Shown piece after piece: positions 26,456 to 34,144 of a stretch of DNA of 64,000 nt. The notes under the pieces are model-generated. The model was not told where the DNA came from, ran no database searches, and worked only from the letters and a program-made list of their open reading frames with translations. The stretch is from Flavobacterium rakeshii (GTDB lineage Bacteria > Bacteroidota > Bacteroidia > Flavobacteriales > Flavobacteriaceae), in contig NZ_WOWP01000016.1 of assembly GCF_009741375.1 (NCBI RefSeq), positions 1 through 64,000 of the forward strand, written 5' to 3'. A program made the translations under genes and the position numbers. Each line of letters opens with the position of its first letter. Position 1 is the first letter of the stretch.

Positions 26456-26992
26456 TTGGAAAAGGAGATAGTAGTAATAATAGGAGGACCGGGTTCGGGA
26501 AAAACATCTTTGATTAACGAACTTGCTAAAAGGGGGTACATCTGTTACCCTGAAATTTCACGTCAGGTAACACTGGAAGCCCGTAGGCAGGGTATAGAGC
26601 AGTTATTCTTAGAGAAGCCTTTGCTGTTTAGTGAGCTTTTGCTGGAAGGTCGTAAAAAACAGCACTCACAGGCACAACAGGAAACGGTTCCGGTAGTTTT
26701 TTTGGATAGAGGCATACCGGATGTGTTGGCTTATATGCACTATATTGGAGATGCTTATCCGGCTTTTTTTGATGAAGCGTGTAAAAATCACCGCTATACT
26801 AAAATATTCTTTTTACCGCCCTGGGAAGAAATATATACTCCTGATGAAGAGCGTTATGAGAATTTTGAACAGGCTAAACTGATTGCCGATCATTTGGCTG
26901 AAACCTATACAAACTACGGCTACAACTTAATAGAAGTGCCAAAAGAAACGCTGGATAACAGAATTCTTTTTATCTTAGAGCATCTTTCGTAA
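26456..26992 (+). CDS. AAA_28-type ATP-binding protein (NadR/kinase-like P-loop)
   Basis: 178 residues. The Walker A GGPGSGKTS sits only ten residues from the N-terminus and there is no upstream ATG, so the start is TTG at 26456. Other motifs: VFLDRGIPDVLAYM (~80-93, Walker B-like DR) and a lid-like region DEERYENFEQ. The fold resembles small nucleoside/NadR-type kinases. It ends 7 bp before recQ and probably shares its transcript. Confidence 0.75.
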   Translation: MEKEIVVIIGGPGSGKTSLINELAKRGYICYPEISRQVTLEARRQGIEQLFLEKPLLFSELLLEGRKKQHSQAQQETVPVVFLDRGIPDVLAYMHYIGDAYPAFFDEACKNHRYTKIFFLPPWEEIYTPDEERYENFEQAKLIADHLAETYTNYGYNLIEVPKETLDNRILFILEHLS

Positions 26993-26999
26993 TATAACT

Positions 27000-28892
27000 A
27001 TGCAACAACCCCTTGATATTCTTAGTAAGTACTGGAAGTACGAAAGCTTCAGGGATCCTCAGGAACAAATCATACAATCTGTTTTAAACGGAAAAGATAC
27101 GCTCGCGGTAATGCCTACCGGCGGGGGTAAATCGGTTTGTTTTCAGGTTCCGGGAATGATGCTTCCGGGACTGTGCCTTGTGGTGTCTCCGCTTGTAGCG
27201 TTAATGAAAGATCAGGTAGAGAATCTGTCGCGCATCGGGATAAGGGCAATTGCACTTACAGGAGGTATTTCTACCGATGAGATTAGTGATTTACTGGATA
27301 ACTGCCGTTACGGTAATTATAAGTTTTTATACCTCTCTCCAGAGAGGCTTCAGGCCGACTGGATACTGGAGAGAATTAAAGAGCTTCCCATAAATTTAGT
27401 AGCTATAGATGAGGCACACTGTGTGTCACAATGGGGGCATGATTTCAGGCCGGCATACCTTAAAGTTTCGGTTTTAAAAAAATACCTGCCTAATGTGCCT
27501 TTTATGGCGCTTACGGCATCGGCTACCAAAAGGGTAAGGGAAGATATGATAAAACATTTGGAGTTACATGATCCGGCTGTTTTTATCAAATCGTTTGCAA
27601 GGAAGAATCTGGCTTACATGGTTTTTGAGACCGAAGATAAGCTACACCGCATACAACAGATGTTGGTTAAAAATCCGCAACCTTCCATCATATACGTAAG
27701 AAACAGAAAGGCGTGTTACGATGTTTCCCGTCAGTTGGAGTCGTTAGGTTTCAGGGCTACTTTTTACCATGGAGGTTTAACTTCTTCAGAAAAGCAAAAA
27801 AATATGCAGCTCTGGATGAGCGAGCAGGCTCAAGTTATGGTAGCGACAAATGCTTTTGGTATGGGGATAGATAAGCCTAATGTTCGAACTGTGATTCATA
27901 TACAGTTGCCCGATAATATGGAAAGTTATTATCAGGAAGCCGGTAGAGCAGGACGTAATAGTGAGAAAGCTTTTGCGGTACTGTTGGTAAATAAGGCTGA
28001 TACCCAGATAGGAAAAAATCAGTTTTTAGAAGTATTGCCTGATAAAAAGTTTTTAAAACAGGTGTATGTTAGGCTTAATAATTATCTCCAGATAGCTTAT
28101 GGAGAGGGGATAAACAAAAGTTTTGCTTTTAATCTCAATATATTTTGCAGGCAGTATGATTTGCCTGTGGTTAAAACGTATAATGCGCTACAGTTTTTGG
28201 ATAGGCAGGGGATAGTTACTTTGTCTAAAGAATTTTCTGAGAAAGTAACCATACAGTTTTTGATTCCGAGTAAGGAGGTGATGCGTTACATTAGTCTTAA
28301 TAGGAATGATGAAGAGGCTATATTGATCATTTTAAGGAGTTATCCGGGTGTGTTTGATATGGAGACAAGTCTAAATACCGATTTAATTGTTAGGAAAGCT
28401 AAGATAAGCGAAGAGGAATTAATGCAGGTACTTAAAAGGCTTCATGAAAAGCAAGTAATATCCTTTAGGAGTTTGGGTAACGACAGTAAGCTAACTTTTA
28501 ATGAGGTGAGGGAGGATGAGCTAACTATTAACAGGGTAGCTAAATTCCTGGAAAAGCAAAATAATATTAAAACACAGCAGTTTGATGCTGTTATTAGTTA
28601 TATTGAAAATACGCAAACCTGTAAAAGCAGACTCATACTTACCTATTTTGATGAGGAGGCTACTCAAGATTGCGGAATATGCTCTTACTGCATAACAAAA
28701 AACAAAAAAGTAAAAGATCCTTCGCAGATGGCTTTACAGGTTTTAGAGCTGATAAGTAGTGAGGCTTTATCTTCAAGAGATATTGAAGAAAAGCTTGAGC
28801 TTACGCCCGATGAGGTTATCTTTGTAATACAAATACTTTTAGAAAACGATAAGATTAAGATTAATACCAATAATCAATATATATTAAAATAA
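27000..28892 (+). CDS. recQ: ATP-dependent DNA helicase RecQ
   Basis: 630 residues. Walker A TGGGKS (40-45), DEAH (137-140) in IDEAHCVSQWGHDFRP, the aromatic-rich RecQ loop, helicase motif VI QEAGRAGR, and an RQC zinc site with Cys in DCGICSYC (~557-564). It unwinds DNA 3'-5' in recombination and repair. The C-terminus has a short winged/HRDC-like tail. The stop TAA overlaps the fmt start by one base. Confidence 0.95.
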   Translation: MQQPLDILSKYWKYESFRDPQEQIIQSVLNGKDTLAVMPTGGGKSVCFQVPGMMLPGLCLVVSPLVALMKDQVENLSRIGIRAIALTGGISTDEISDLLDNCRYGNYKFLYLSPERLQADWILERIKELPINLVAIDEAHCVSQWGHDFRPAYLKVSVLKKYLPNVPFMALTASATKRVREDMIKHLELHDPAVFIKSFARKNLAYMVFETEDKLHRIQQMLVKNPQPSIIYVRNRKACYDVSRQLESLGFRATFYHGGLTSSEKQKNMQLWMSEQAQVMVATNAFGMGIDKPNVRTVIHIQLPDNMESYYQEAGRAGRNSEKAFAVLLVNKADTQIGKNQFLEVLPDKKFLKQVYVRLNNYLQIAYGEGINKSFAFNLNIFCRQYDLPVVKTYNALQFLDRQGIVTLSKEFSEKVTIQFLIPSKEVMRYISLNRNDEEAILIILRSYPGVFDMETSLNTDLIVRKAKISEEELMQVLKRLHEKQVISFRSLGNDSKLTFNEVREDELTINRVAKFLEKQNNIKTQQFDAVISYIENTQTCKSRLILTYFDEEATQDCGICSYCITKNKKVKDPSQMALQVLELISSEALSSRDIEEKLELTPDEVIFVIQILLENDKIKINTNNQYILK

Positions 28893-29839
28893 TGAATAAG
28901 CTGAGAATCGTGTTTATGGGTACGCCGGAATTTGCCGTTGGAATACTCGATACTATATATAATAATAACTATGATATTGCTGCTGTTATTACAGCGCCCG
29001 ATAAGCCTGCCGGAAGGGGGCAAAAGGTAAAGTATTCGGCAGTTAAGGAATATGCGCTGGAAAAAGGTTTACAGGTATTACAGCCTACTAATCTTAAAGA
29101 TGAATCTTTTTTAGCCGAATTAAAAGCACTTAATGCTAACTTACATGTGGTAGTGGCTTTCAGGATGTTGCCTGAAGCTGTATGGAAAATGCCTGAGTTG
29201 GGTACTTTTAATCTTCATGCATCGTTGCTACCTCAATACAGAGGGGCTGCTCCAATAAACTGGGCCGTTATAAACGGTGAGTCTACAACTGGTGTTACTA
29301 CGTTTTTTATTGATGAGAAAATTGATACCGGTGCTATGATACTTAAAGAGGAGGTTAGTATTGGGGAGAATGAGACAGCCGGAGAGCTACATGACAGACT
29401 TATGGAACTTGGTAAGGGTGCAGTTATAAAAACTCTTAATCTCATTGAAGAAGGTAAGGCCGATACTACTATACAACAGGATACTGCCGATATAAAAACA
29501 GCTTATAAGTTGAATAAGGATAACTGCAAGATAGACTGGTCTAAAACCGGAGCTGAAATTCATAACTTAGTAAGAGGGTTAAGTCCTTATCCTGCCGCAT
29601 GGACATATTTTACAGATAACGGGCAGGAATGGAATGTAAAAGTGTATGAAACAGCTTTTGATTCGGTTACACCAAATGAAGCGGTAGGTGCTATAGTAAG
29701 CACCAAGAAAGAGATAAAAATTGCGGTTAAAGACGGTTACTTAAATGTTAAGAGTTTACAGTTTCCGGGTAAGAAAAAAATGGCGGCTCATGAATTGCTT
29801 AACGGAATGCAGTTTTCTGATACTGCTAAGGCGCTGTAA
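28892..29839 (+). CDS. fmt: Methionyl-tRNA formyltransferase
   Basis: 315 residues. N-terminal hydrolase domain with MGTPEFAVG, the formyl-THF site FNLHASLLPQYRGAAPINWA (HxSLLP) and the C-terminal OB-like domain (RGLSPYPAAWT, INVKSLQFPGKKKM-like). Adds the formyl group to initiator Met-tRNA. Translationally coupled to recQ by a TAATG overlap. Confidence 0.95.
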   Translation: MNKLRIVFMGTPEFAVGILDTIYNNNYDIAAVITAPDKPAGRGQKVKYSAVKEYALEKGLQVLQPTNLKDESFLAELKALNANLHVVVAFRMLPEAVWKMPELGTFNLHASLLPQYRGAAPINWAVINGESTTGVTTFFIDEKIDTGAMILKEEVSIGENETAGELHDRLMELGKGAVIKTLNLIEEGKADTTIQQDTADIKTAYKLNKDNCKIDWSKTGAEIHNLVRGLSPYPAAWTYFTDNGQEWNVKVYETAFDSVTPNEAVGAIVSTKKEIKIAVKDGYLNVKSLQFPGKKKMAAHELLNGMQFSDTAKAL

Positions 29840-29944
29840 CCCTTGTGAATACTGATATTTTAAGAAAATTTTAATAAAACAAACAAGTTTATTAACATTT
29901 AGCTTGAAGTTATCAACAAAAAAACGGAATTAACCTATATTTAC

Positions 29945-29974
29945 TTGCGTAATTTGATTTTCCTATTAAATTTG
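29945..29974 (+). promoter_or_regulatory. Promoter of the HU gene
   Basis: TTG (29945-29947), 19-bp spacer, TAAATTTG (29967-29974). Confidence 0.65.
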
Positions 29975-30028
29975 TAGTACAGGATTAGAAAAACAATAAT
30001 TTTAACCAAACAATTAATAACATTTATT

Positions 30029-30301
30029 ATGAACAAATCAGAATTAATCGACGCAATGGCTGCAGATGCAGGAATATCTAAAGGTGCAGCAAAAAAAGCT
30101 TTAGAATCTTTTGTTGGTAATGTAGGTGATACATTAAAAAAAGGAGGAAGAGTATCTTTAGTTGGTTTTGGTTCTTGGTCAGTTTCTAAAAGAGCTGCAA
30201 GAGAAGGTAGAAACCCTCAAACTGGTGCTACAATCAAAATCGCTGCTAAAAATGTAGTTAAATTTAAGCCGGGTGCTGAGCTTGACGGTTCTGTAAACTA
30301 A
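30029..30301 (+). CDS. HU-family histone-like DNA-binding protein
   Basis: 90 residues, full-length HU fold: MNKSELIDAMAADAGISKGAAKKAL, FGSWSVSKRAAREGRNPQTG (the conserved beta-arm RxGRNPxTG) and KFKPGAEL. Dimeric, binds and bends DNA without strong sequence specificity. Strong promoter and terminator. Confidence 0.95.
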   Translation: MNKSELIDAMAADAGISKGAAKKALESFVGNVGDTLKKGGRVSLVGFGSWSVSKRAAREGRNPQTGATIKIAAKNVVKFKPGAELDGSVN

Positions 30302-30325
30302 TATTATATCTTGAAAATATAAGTT

Positions 30326-30353
30326 AAAAAGCCTCCTGTTTGGAGGCTTTTTT
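30326..30353 (+). terminator. Terminator of the HU gene
   Basis: Stem AAAAAGCCTCC / GGAGGCTTTTT with loop TGTTT. Confidence 0.8.
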
Positions 30354-30427
30354 AATTAAATCTTTAGGTAATTATTTTGGAACTAGGTATTTTTTCTTTA
30401 AATTTATTTTAATAAAAAGGTAAGCCC

Positions 30428-30988
30428 ATGATTACACTAAAACCCAAAAAAGGGTATTTGCTGGTAGCAGAGCCCTCATCCATTGGAGATCTGTCATTTA
30501 GCAGATCTGTAGTTTTACTAGCTGATCATAATGATGAAGGTTCTATAGGTTTTATACTCAATAAACCTTTAGGATATTCTATAAAAGATTTGCTTCCTGA
30601 GGTGGAAGGAAACTTCAAAATTTATAACGGTGGGCCTGTAGAACAGGACAATCTTTACTTTATTCATAATATCCCCGATTTAATACCTGATAGTATTGAA
30701 ATTTCTAATGGTATTTACTGGGGAGGTGATTTTGAGTCTACAAAACACCTTATCAATCAGGGTAAGATTAAAAAGGGTAATATCCGTTTCTTTTTAGGAT
30801 ACACGGGTTGGGCTGCTCATCAACTTGAAGACGAACTTGAGGATAACTCCTGGATAGTATCTGAGAACCGTTATGAAAATAAGATAATAGGTAAATCAAG
30901 CACCTCTTTCTGGAAAGAAAAAATAATGGAGCTTGGAGGTGATTATCTTATCTGGTCAAACTCTCCCGAAAACCCATCGCTAAACTAG
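30428..30988 (+). CDS. YqgE/AlgH-family protein
   Basis: 186 residues: KPKKGYLLVAEPSSIGDLSFSRSVVLLADHNDEGSIGFILNKPL and the C-terminal FFLGYTGWAAHQLEDELEDNSW are the signature of the DUF179/YqgE family. Biochemical function is unclear in all members. The stop codon overlaps the stop of the convergent aminotransferase gene. Confidence 0.88.
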   Translation: MITLKPKKGYLLVAEPSSIGDLSFSRSVVLLADHNDEGSIGFILNKPLGYSIKDLLPEVEGNFKIYNGGPVEQDNLYFIHNIPDLIPDSIEISNGIYWGGDFESTKHLINQGKIKKGNIRFFLGYTGWAAHQLEDELEDNSWIVSENRYENKIIGKSSTSFWKEKIMELGGDYLIWSNSPENPSLN

Positions 30989-31827
30989 CCTAGTCGGATA
31001 AGTACGTTCAGTTTTTTTATTAGTTCGGAAGCCAGTGTGCTGCCGTATTCCTTTTTGCGGTATTTTGTTATTGGTTGTATTCCCTTAATTACATTAGTGA
31101 TGAAAATTTCATCTGCTTTTTGTAGTTCAAAAGGTGAAACGCTCTCTTCGCTAACTTCAAGACCTTCAGTTTTGCGGGCAATAGCAAGAATCTGCTTTCT
31201 CATTATCCCGTTAAGGCATCCGTCTGTAATAGGAGGGGTAATCAGTTTTTTGCCTTTAAGTATAAATATGTTGCCCTGAAGCGCTTCGATAACATTTTTC
31301 TCGTCATTGATAAGCAGGCAGTTATCAAGGCCGTTTTCGTATGCAAAAATGCTTCCGGTTATCTGTACCATTTTGTTGGTTGACTTAATGGTTGATAGAA
31401 GCTGTTTTGTTACATAAAAGTCTTTAAACAGGTCTACCTCATAAGTTGAGTTTTCGGTAAAACTGTATAAGGTTTCCTGTAAAGCTTCGGCTGTAATGAT
31501 GAATTCAGAATCATTTGTGGTTGGCAGGTAAAACCCGCCTGATTTTCTGAAAAAAGTAAGTCGGGCACGGCAGGAAGCGCTTATGTTCAAAGCATTAGCC
31601 AGGCTTTTAACCTGTTCCTCCATGTATTCCATAGTGAAATGCATAGGGATTTCCATTCTTACAATTCGCATAGAAGCCATTAGCCTGAAGTAATGATCTT
31701 CTGCAAACAATATTTTTCCGTCTACAACTTTTAAGGTTTCAAAAACGGCATCGCCGTATAAAAATCCTCTGTTTTGTTCTACTGAAATATTTGTGTTTTC
31801 TGTAAGATTGCCGTTGTAATTAATCAT
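30985..31827 (-). CDS. Class IV aminotransferase / aminodeoxychorismate lyase-like
   Basis: 280 residues: MINYNGNLTENTNISVEQNRGFLYGDAVFETLKV opening, ...KQLLSTIKSTNKMVQ with the likely PLP Lys, and the C-terminal DGCLNGIMRKQIL and VFITNVIKGIQPI. Could be ADC lyase (pabC, folate synthesis) or a D-/branched-chain aminotransferase; the sequence does not decide. The start lies immediately after a terminator-like hairpin. Confidence 0.82.
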   Translation of the reverse strand: MINYNGNLTENTNISVEQNRGFLYGDAVFETLKVVDGKILFAEDHYFRLMASMRIVRMEIPMHFTMEYMEEQVKSLANALNISASCRARLTFFRKSGGFYLPTTNDSEFIITAEALQETLYSFTENSTYEVDLFKDFYVTKQLLSTIKSTNKMVQITGSIFAYENGLDNCLLINDEKNVIEALQGNIFILKGKKLITPPITDGCLNGIMRKQILAIARKTEGLEVSEESVSPFELQKADEIFITNVIKGIQPITKYRKKEYGSTLASELIKKLNVLIRLG

Positions 31828-31828
31828 A

Positions 31829-31852
31829 AAAAAAGCCCTGAAAATTCAGGGC
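31829..31852 (-). terminator. Terminator of the START-like gene, touching the next start codon
   Basis: GCCCTGAA / TTCAGGGC stem (31835-31852) followed on the minus strand by seven T that run straight into the ATG at 31827. Confidence 0.7.
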
Positions 31853-31879
31853 AAATATAAGTCTTATATGAAAGAATTC

Positions 31880-32272
31880 CTAAACAGAACCTATTACATG
31901 TTTAAGGTCGGAAATTTGGTTGTCCCAAAGTTGTTTTGACTCTTCTATATCGTCTTCATCTGCAAAGTCAACAACTACTAAAGAAACATCTTTTGTAATC
32001 TCGTCAACTATAATACGAATCTCAAAATAATAATCAGTGTCTTTATTGTCTTCATCAAGCCAACGGAATTTTACTTTCTCGCCGCTTTTTTTTGAGGCAA
32101 GCCTAGCTTTCTCTTCAGAGCCGTCCCAAAGGAAGCTGAAGATTTCTCCTCTTGAATTAACATTGTCGGCAAACCATTCTGATAAGCCTGAAGGTGTTGA
32201 TATATATTGATATAACAACTGTGGGGAAGATGTTATAGGGAACTCTAGTTCGTATTTTACTTTAACGTCCAT
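31880..32272 (-). CDS. START-like (AHSA1/SRPBCC) domain protein
   Basis: 130 residues: VKYELEFPITSSPQLLYQYISTPSGLSEWFADNV is the typical AHSA1/START-like start, with EKVKFRWLDEDNKDTDYYFEIRI following. The C-terminus is acidic. Small ligand-binding or co-chaperone-like fold; function unknown. Common single gene in Flavobacteriaceae. Confidence 0.82.
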   Translation of the reverse strand: MDVKVKYELEFPITSSPQLLYQYISTPSGLSEWFADNVNSRGEIFSFLWDGSEEKARLASKKSGEKVKFRWLDEDNKDTDYYFEIRIIVDEITKDVSLVVVDFADEDDIEESKQLWDNQISDLKHVIGSV

Positions 32273-32356
32273 GCTTTGTTATTTTTTTTGAAATATATAA
32301 TTTTTAGTTTTGAAATGAAAGCGTTTTGAAAAATAATTTTTTTTCTTGAAAATATA

Positions 32357-32387
32357 TTTGCAACCTTTAAATTTAGTTTTATATTTG
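32357..32387 (+). promoter_or_regulatory. Promoter of tRNA-Met
   Basis: TTTG (32357-32360), 19-bp spacer, TATATTTG (32380-32387), 37 bp ahead of the tRNA. Confidence 0.7.
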
Positions 32388-32423
32388 CACCCGCATTCAA
32401 GGACGTAATGACCGAGAATATTT

Positions 32424-32497
32424 GGCGAGGTAGCTCAGTTGGTTAGAGCGCAGGATTCATAACCCTGAGGTCACGGGTTCAACTCCCGTCTTCGCTA
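32424..32497 (+). tRNA. tRNA-Met (anticodon CAT), attachment site of the element
   Basis: 74 nt including the discriminator A. Acceptor GGCGAGG pairs with CTTCGCT, D-arm AGCTCAGTTGGTTAGAGC, anticodon loop TTCATAA (CAT) and T-arm ACGGG-TTCAACT-CCCGT. An Ile(CAU) assignment cannot be excluded from the sequence alone. Its 3' part (from 32455) is repeated at 59075-59118, which marks the integration site. Confidence 0.95.
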
Positions 32498-32498
32498 C
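32455..32498. repeat. attL: left copy of the 44-bp direct repeat
   Basis: Anticodon-loop to 3' end of tRNA-Met plus one base, ending CTTCGCTAC. Identical to 59075-59118; the flanking bases differ on both sides. Confidence 0.92.
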
Positions 32499-32517
32499 AG
32501 AAACGCAATATGCAGCC

Positions 32518-32551
32518 AAGCGGTTTTAAAGCAATTTAAAACCGCTTTTTT
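32518..32551 (+). terminator. Element-borne terminator after tRNA-Met
   Basis: 13-bp stem AAGCGGTTTTAAA / TTTAAAACCGCTT with loop GCAA and seven T. The element thus supplies a new terminator to the tRNA whose own terminator has been pushed to 59132-59158. The T-tract ends two bases before the integrase ATG. Confidence 0.8.
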
Positions 32552-32552
32552 T

Positions 32553-33818
32553 ATGCCTTCAATCAACAGGATATTACGCAATGAATACGATTTTGAATAC
32601 GTTTTTGAATACGATTTGAAGAAACAAAAACAATACGGAGGACCAACTATTTACGACGGAGGCGGCGACCTTAATAGAAGGTGGTACGTTTATTATTCTT
32701 TTAGAAATCCTGAAACGGGAAAGTTAGAGCGTCAACCGCCTGTATATGCAGATTTAGACAACTACAATACTGTTAAGGAAAGACTCTTACGCGCCCGGGC
32801 TTTGTGCAAGTCTGTAAAGTTAATATTAGAGGAAGGTTTTAACCCTTATACTCCTGAACCCGATAACAGCATTTTATCTGGTCATTCAGATAGAGAGCCA
32901 GTTAATATTAATTCAGCAAAGAAAGTTACTGAAGCTATTGATTTTGCGCTAGAGTATGCAAAGAAATTGCATTCCGAAAGCTCTTACAATGATTTTAAAA
33001 GCCGTATTTCAAGGTTTAGGGATTGGCTTACAAATAACAAGCCGGTCGATACAAAAATGAATGAGGTTAAAAGTATAGATGCTATAGGCTTTCTCAATGA
33101 TATATTGCAACGCACAAGTCCTAGGAATCGTAATAATACACGGGCGGCATTATCATCGTTGTATAAGATCCTTAAAAATAATCAGATTGTTAAGGAGAAT
33201 ATTATCGAAGGTATAGACGTGCTAAAAAGCAGCCCCAAAAAAAACAAAACCTATACTAAACAGCAGGAAGAAGATATTTTAAAATTGATGGCTGAAAAAG
33301 ACAAACATTTATTGTTGTTTGTGAAATTCATATCTATTAATATGCTGCGGCCGGTTGAAGTGTGTAGGCTGCAAAAAAAAGATGTTCATATAGCCGATAA
33401 AGTTTTGAAAGTCCGGGCAAAGAACCAGCCAGTTAAAACAAAAATAATCCCCGATATTCTTTTACAGGATATTCCTGATTTAACACCTTATAAAAACACT
33501 GATTTTATATTTACCCCCAATGGTGTGGGTGAGTGGGATGCTAAAGAGGTTAACAGACGTAACTACTTCGGAAAGCGATTTAAGACTATTAAAGATGAAT
33601 TAGGGTTAGGGGAGGAATACGGTCTTTATAGCTTCAGGCATACTTATGTTACAAGGATTTATCGTGAATTAAGAAAGCAGCTTACGCCATTTGAAACTAA
33701 AAGCCGGTTAATGCTTATTACCGGGCATACTACAATGGATGCACTGGAAAAATACTTGCGTGATATTGATGCTGAATTACCTGAAGATTATTCATATCTA
33801 TTAAATAGACACAAATAA
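32553..33818 (+). CDS. Tyrosine recombinase (integrase)
   Basis: 421 residues. The N-terminal arm-binding/SAM-like part (1-235) contains the Bacteroidota integrase block GGGDLNRRWYVYYSFRNPETG (~36-56). The catalytic domain has R266 (MLRPVEVCRL), R362-H363 (YSFRHTYVT), H392 (ITGHTTMD) and the nucleophile Y401. It catalyses site-specific integration at tRNA-Met and, with a directionality factor, excision. The start ATG follows the tRNA terminator directly, and no other Met precedes the conserved block. Confidence 0.92.
   Translation: MPSINRILRNEYDFEYVFEYDLKKQKQYGGPTIYDGGGDLNRRWYVYYSFRNPETGKLERQPPVYADLDNYNTVKERLLRARALCKSVKLILEEGFNPYTPEPDNSILSGHSDREPVNINSAKKVTEAIDFALEYAKKLHSESSYNDFKSRISRFRDWLTNNKPVDTKMNEVKSIDAIGFLNDILQRTSPRNRNNTRAALSSLYKILKNNQIVKENIIEGIDVLKSSPKKNKTYTKQQEEDILKLMAEKDKHLLLFVKFISINMLRPVEVCRLQKKDVHIADKVLKVRAKNQPVKTKIIPDILLQDIPDLTPYKNTDFIFTPNGVGEWDAKEVNRRNYFGKRFKTIKDELGLGEEYGLYSFRHTYVTRIYRELRKQLTPFETKSRLMLITGHTTMDALEKYLRDIDAELPEDYSYLLNRHK
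32583..32618 (+). repeat. Three tandem 12-bp repeats (GAATACG-TTTTG type), candidate left arm sites
   Basis: Copies start at 32583, 32595 and 32607: GAATACGATTTT, GAATACGTTTTT, GAATACGATTTG. They lie inside the first codons of the integrase. Two related copies lie at the other end (58986, 58998). Confidence 0.65.
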
Positions 33819-34144
33819 CTTTAAGGTTTAAGAAGGGTAATTTAAATAGAGCAAAAACAAGTAAGGCTTAATAAATTCCTAAGAATATCATTAGCTAAAA
33901 TAAGCTGTGTAAAGATTAAGAAAATTTTAATACTGCGTTAAGTATTTGTTTATTAGTTGTATAGTGTAAGTGGTAGCGGTTTAAAAATTAGTGGACTTTA
34001 TGTAGTTTTTAATTTAAAAAGAATTATTTTACTTTTAACTATTTGATATTCTAATTTAAGCACCTTACATTATGCAGATAAAAATTTTAAAGCACTTAAT
34101 ATGTGTTTGTATTATAATTGACCATAAAAAAACAGTTTTAATTA
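33819..34144. other. Gene-free 326-bp AT-rich spacer
   Basis: Between the integrase and the outer-membrane protein gene. I see no ORF above ~40 codons with support, no clear hairpin terminator and no full promoter; it probably carries the promoter of the cargo cassette. Confidence 0.5.
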
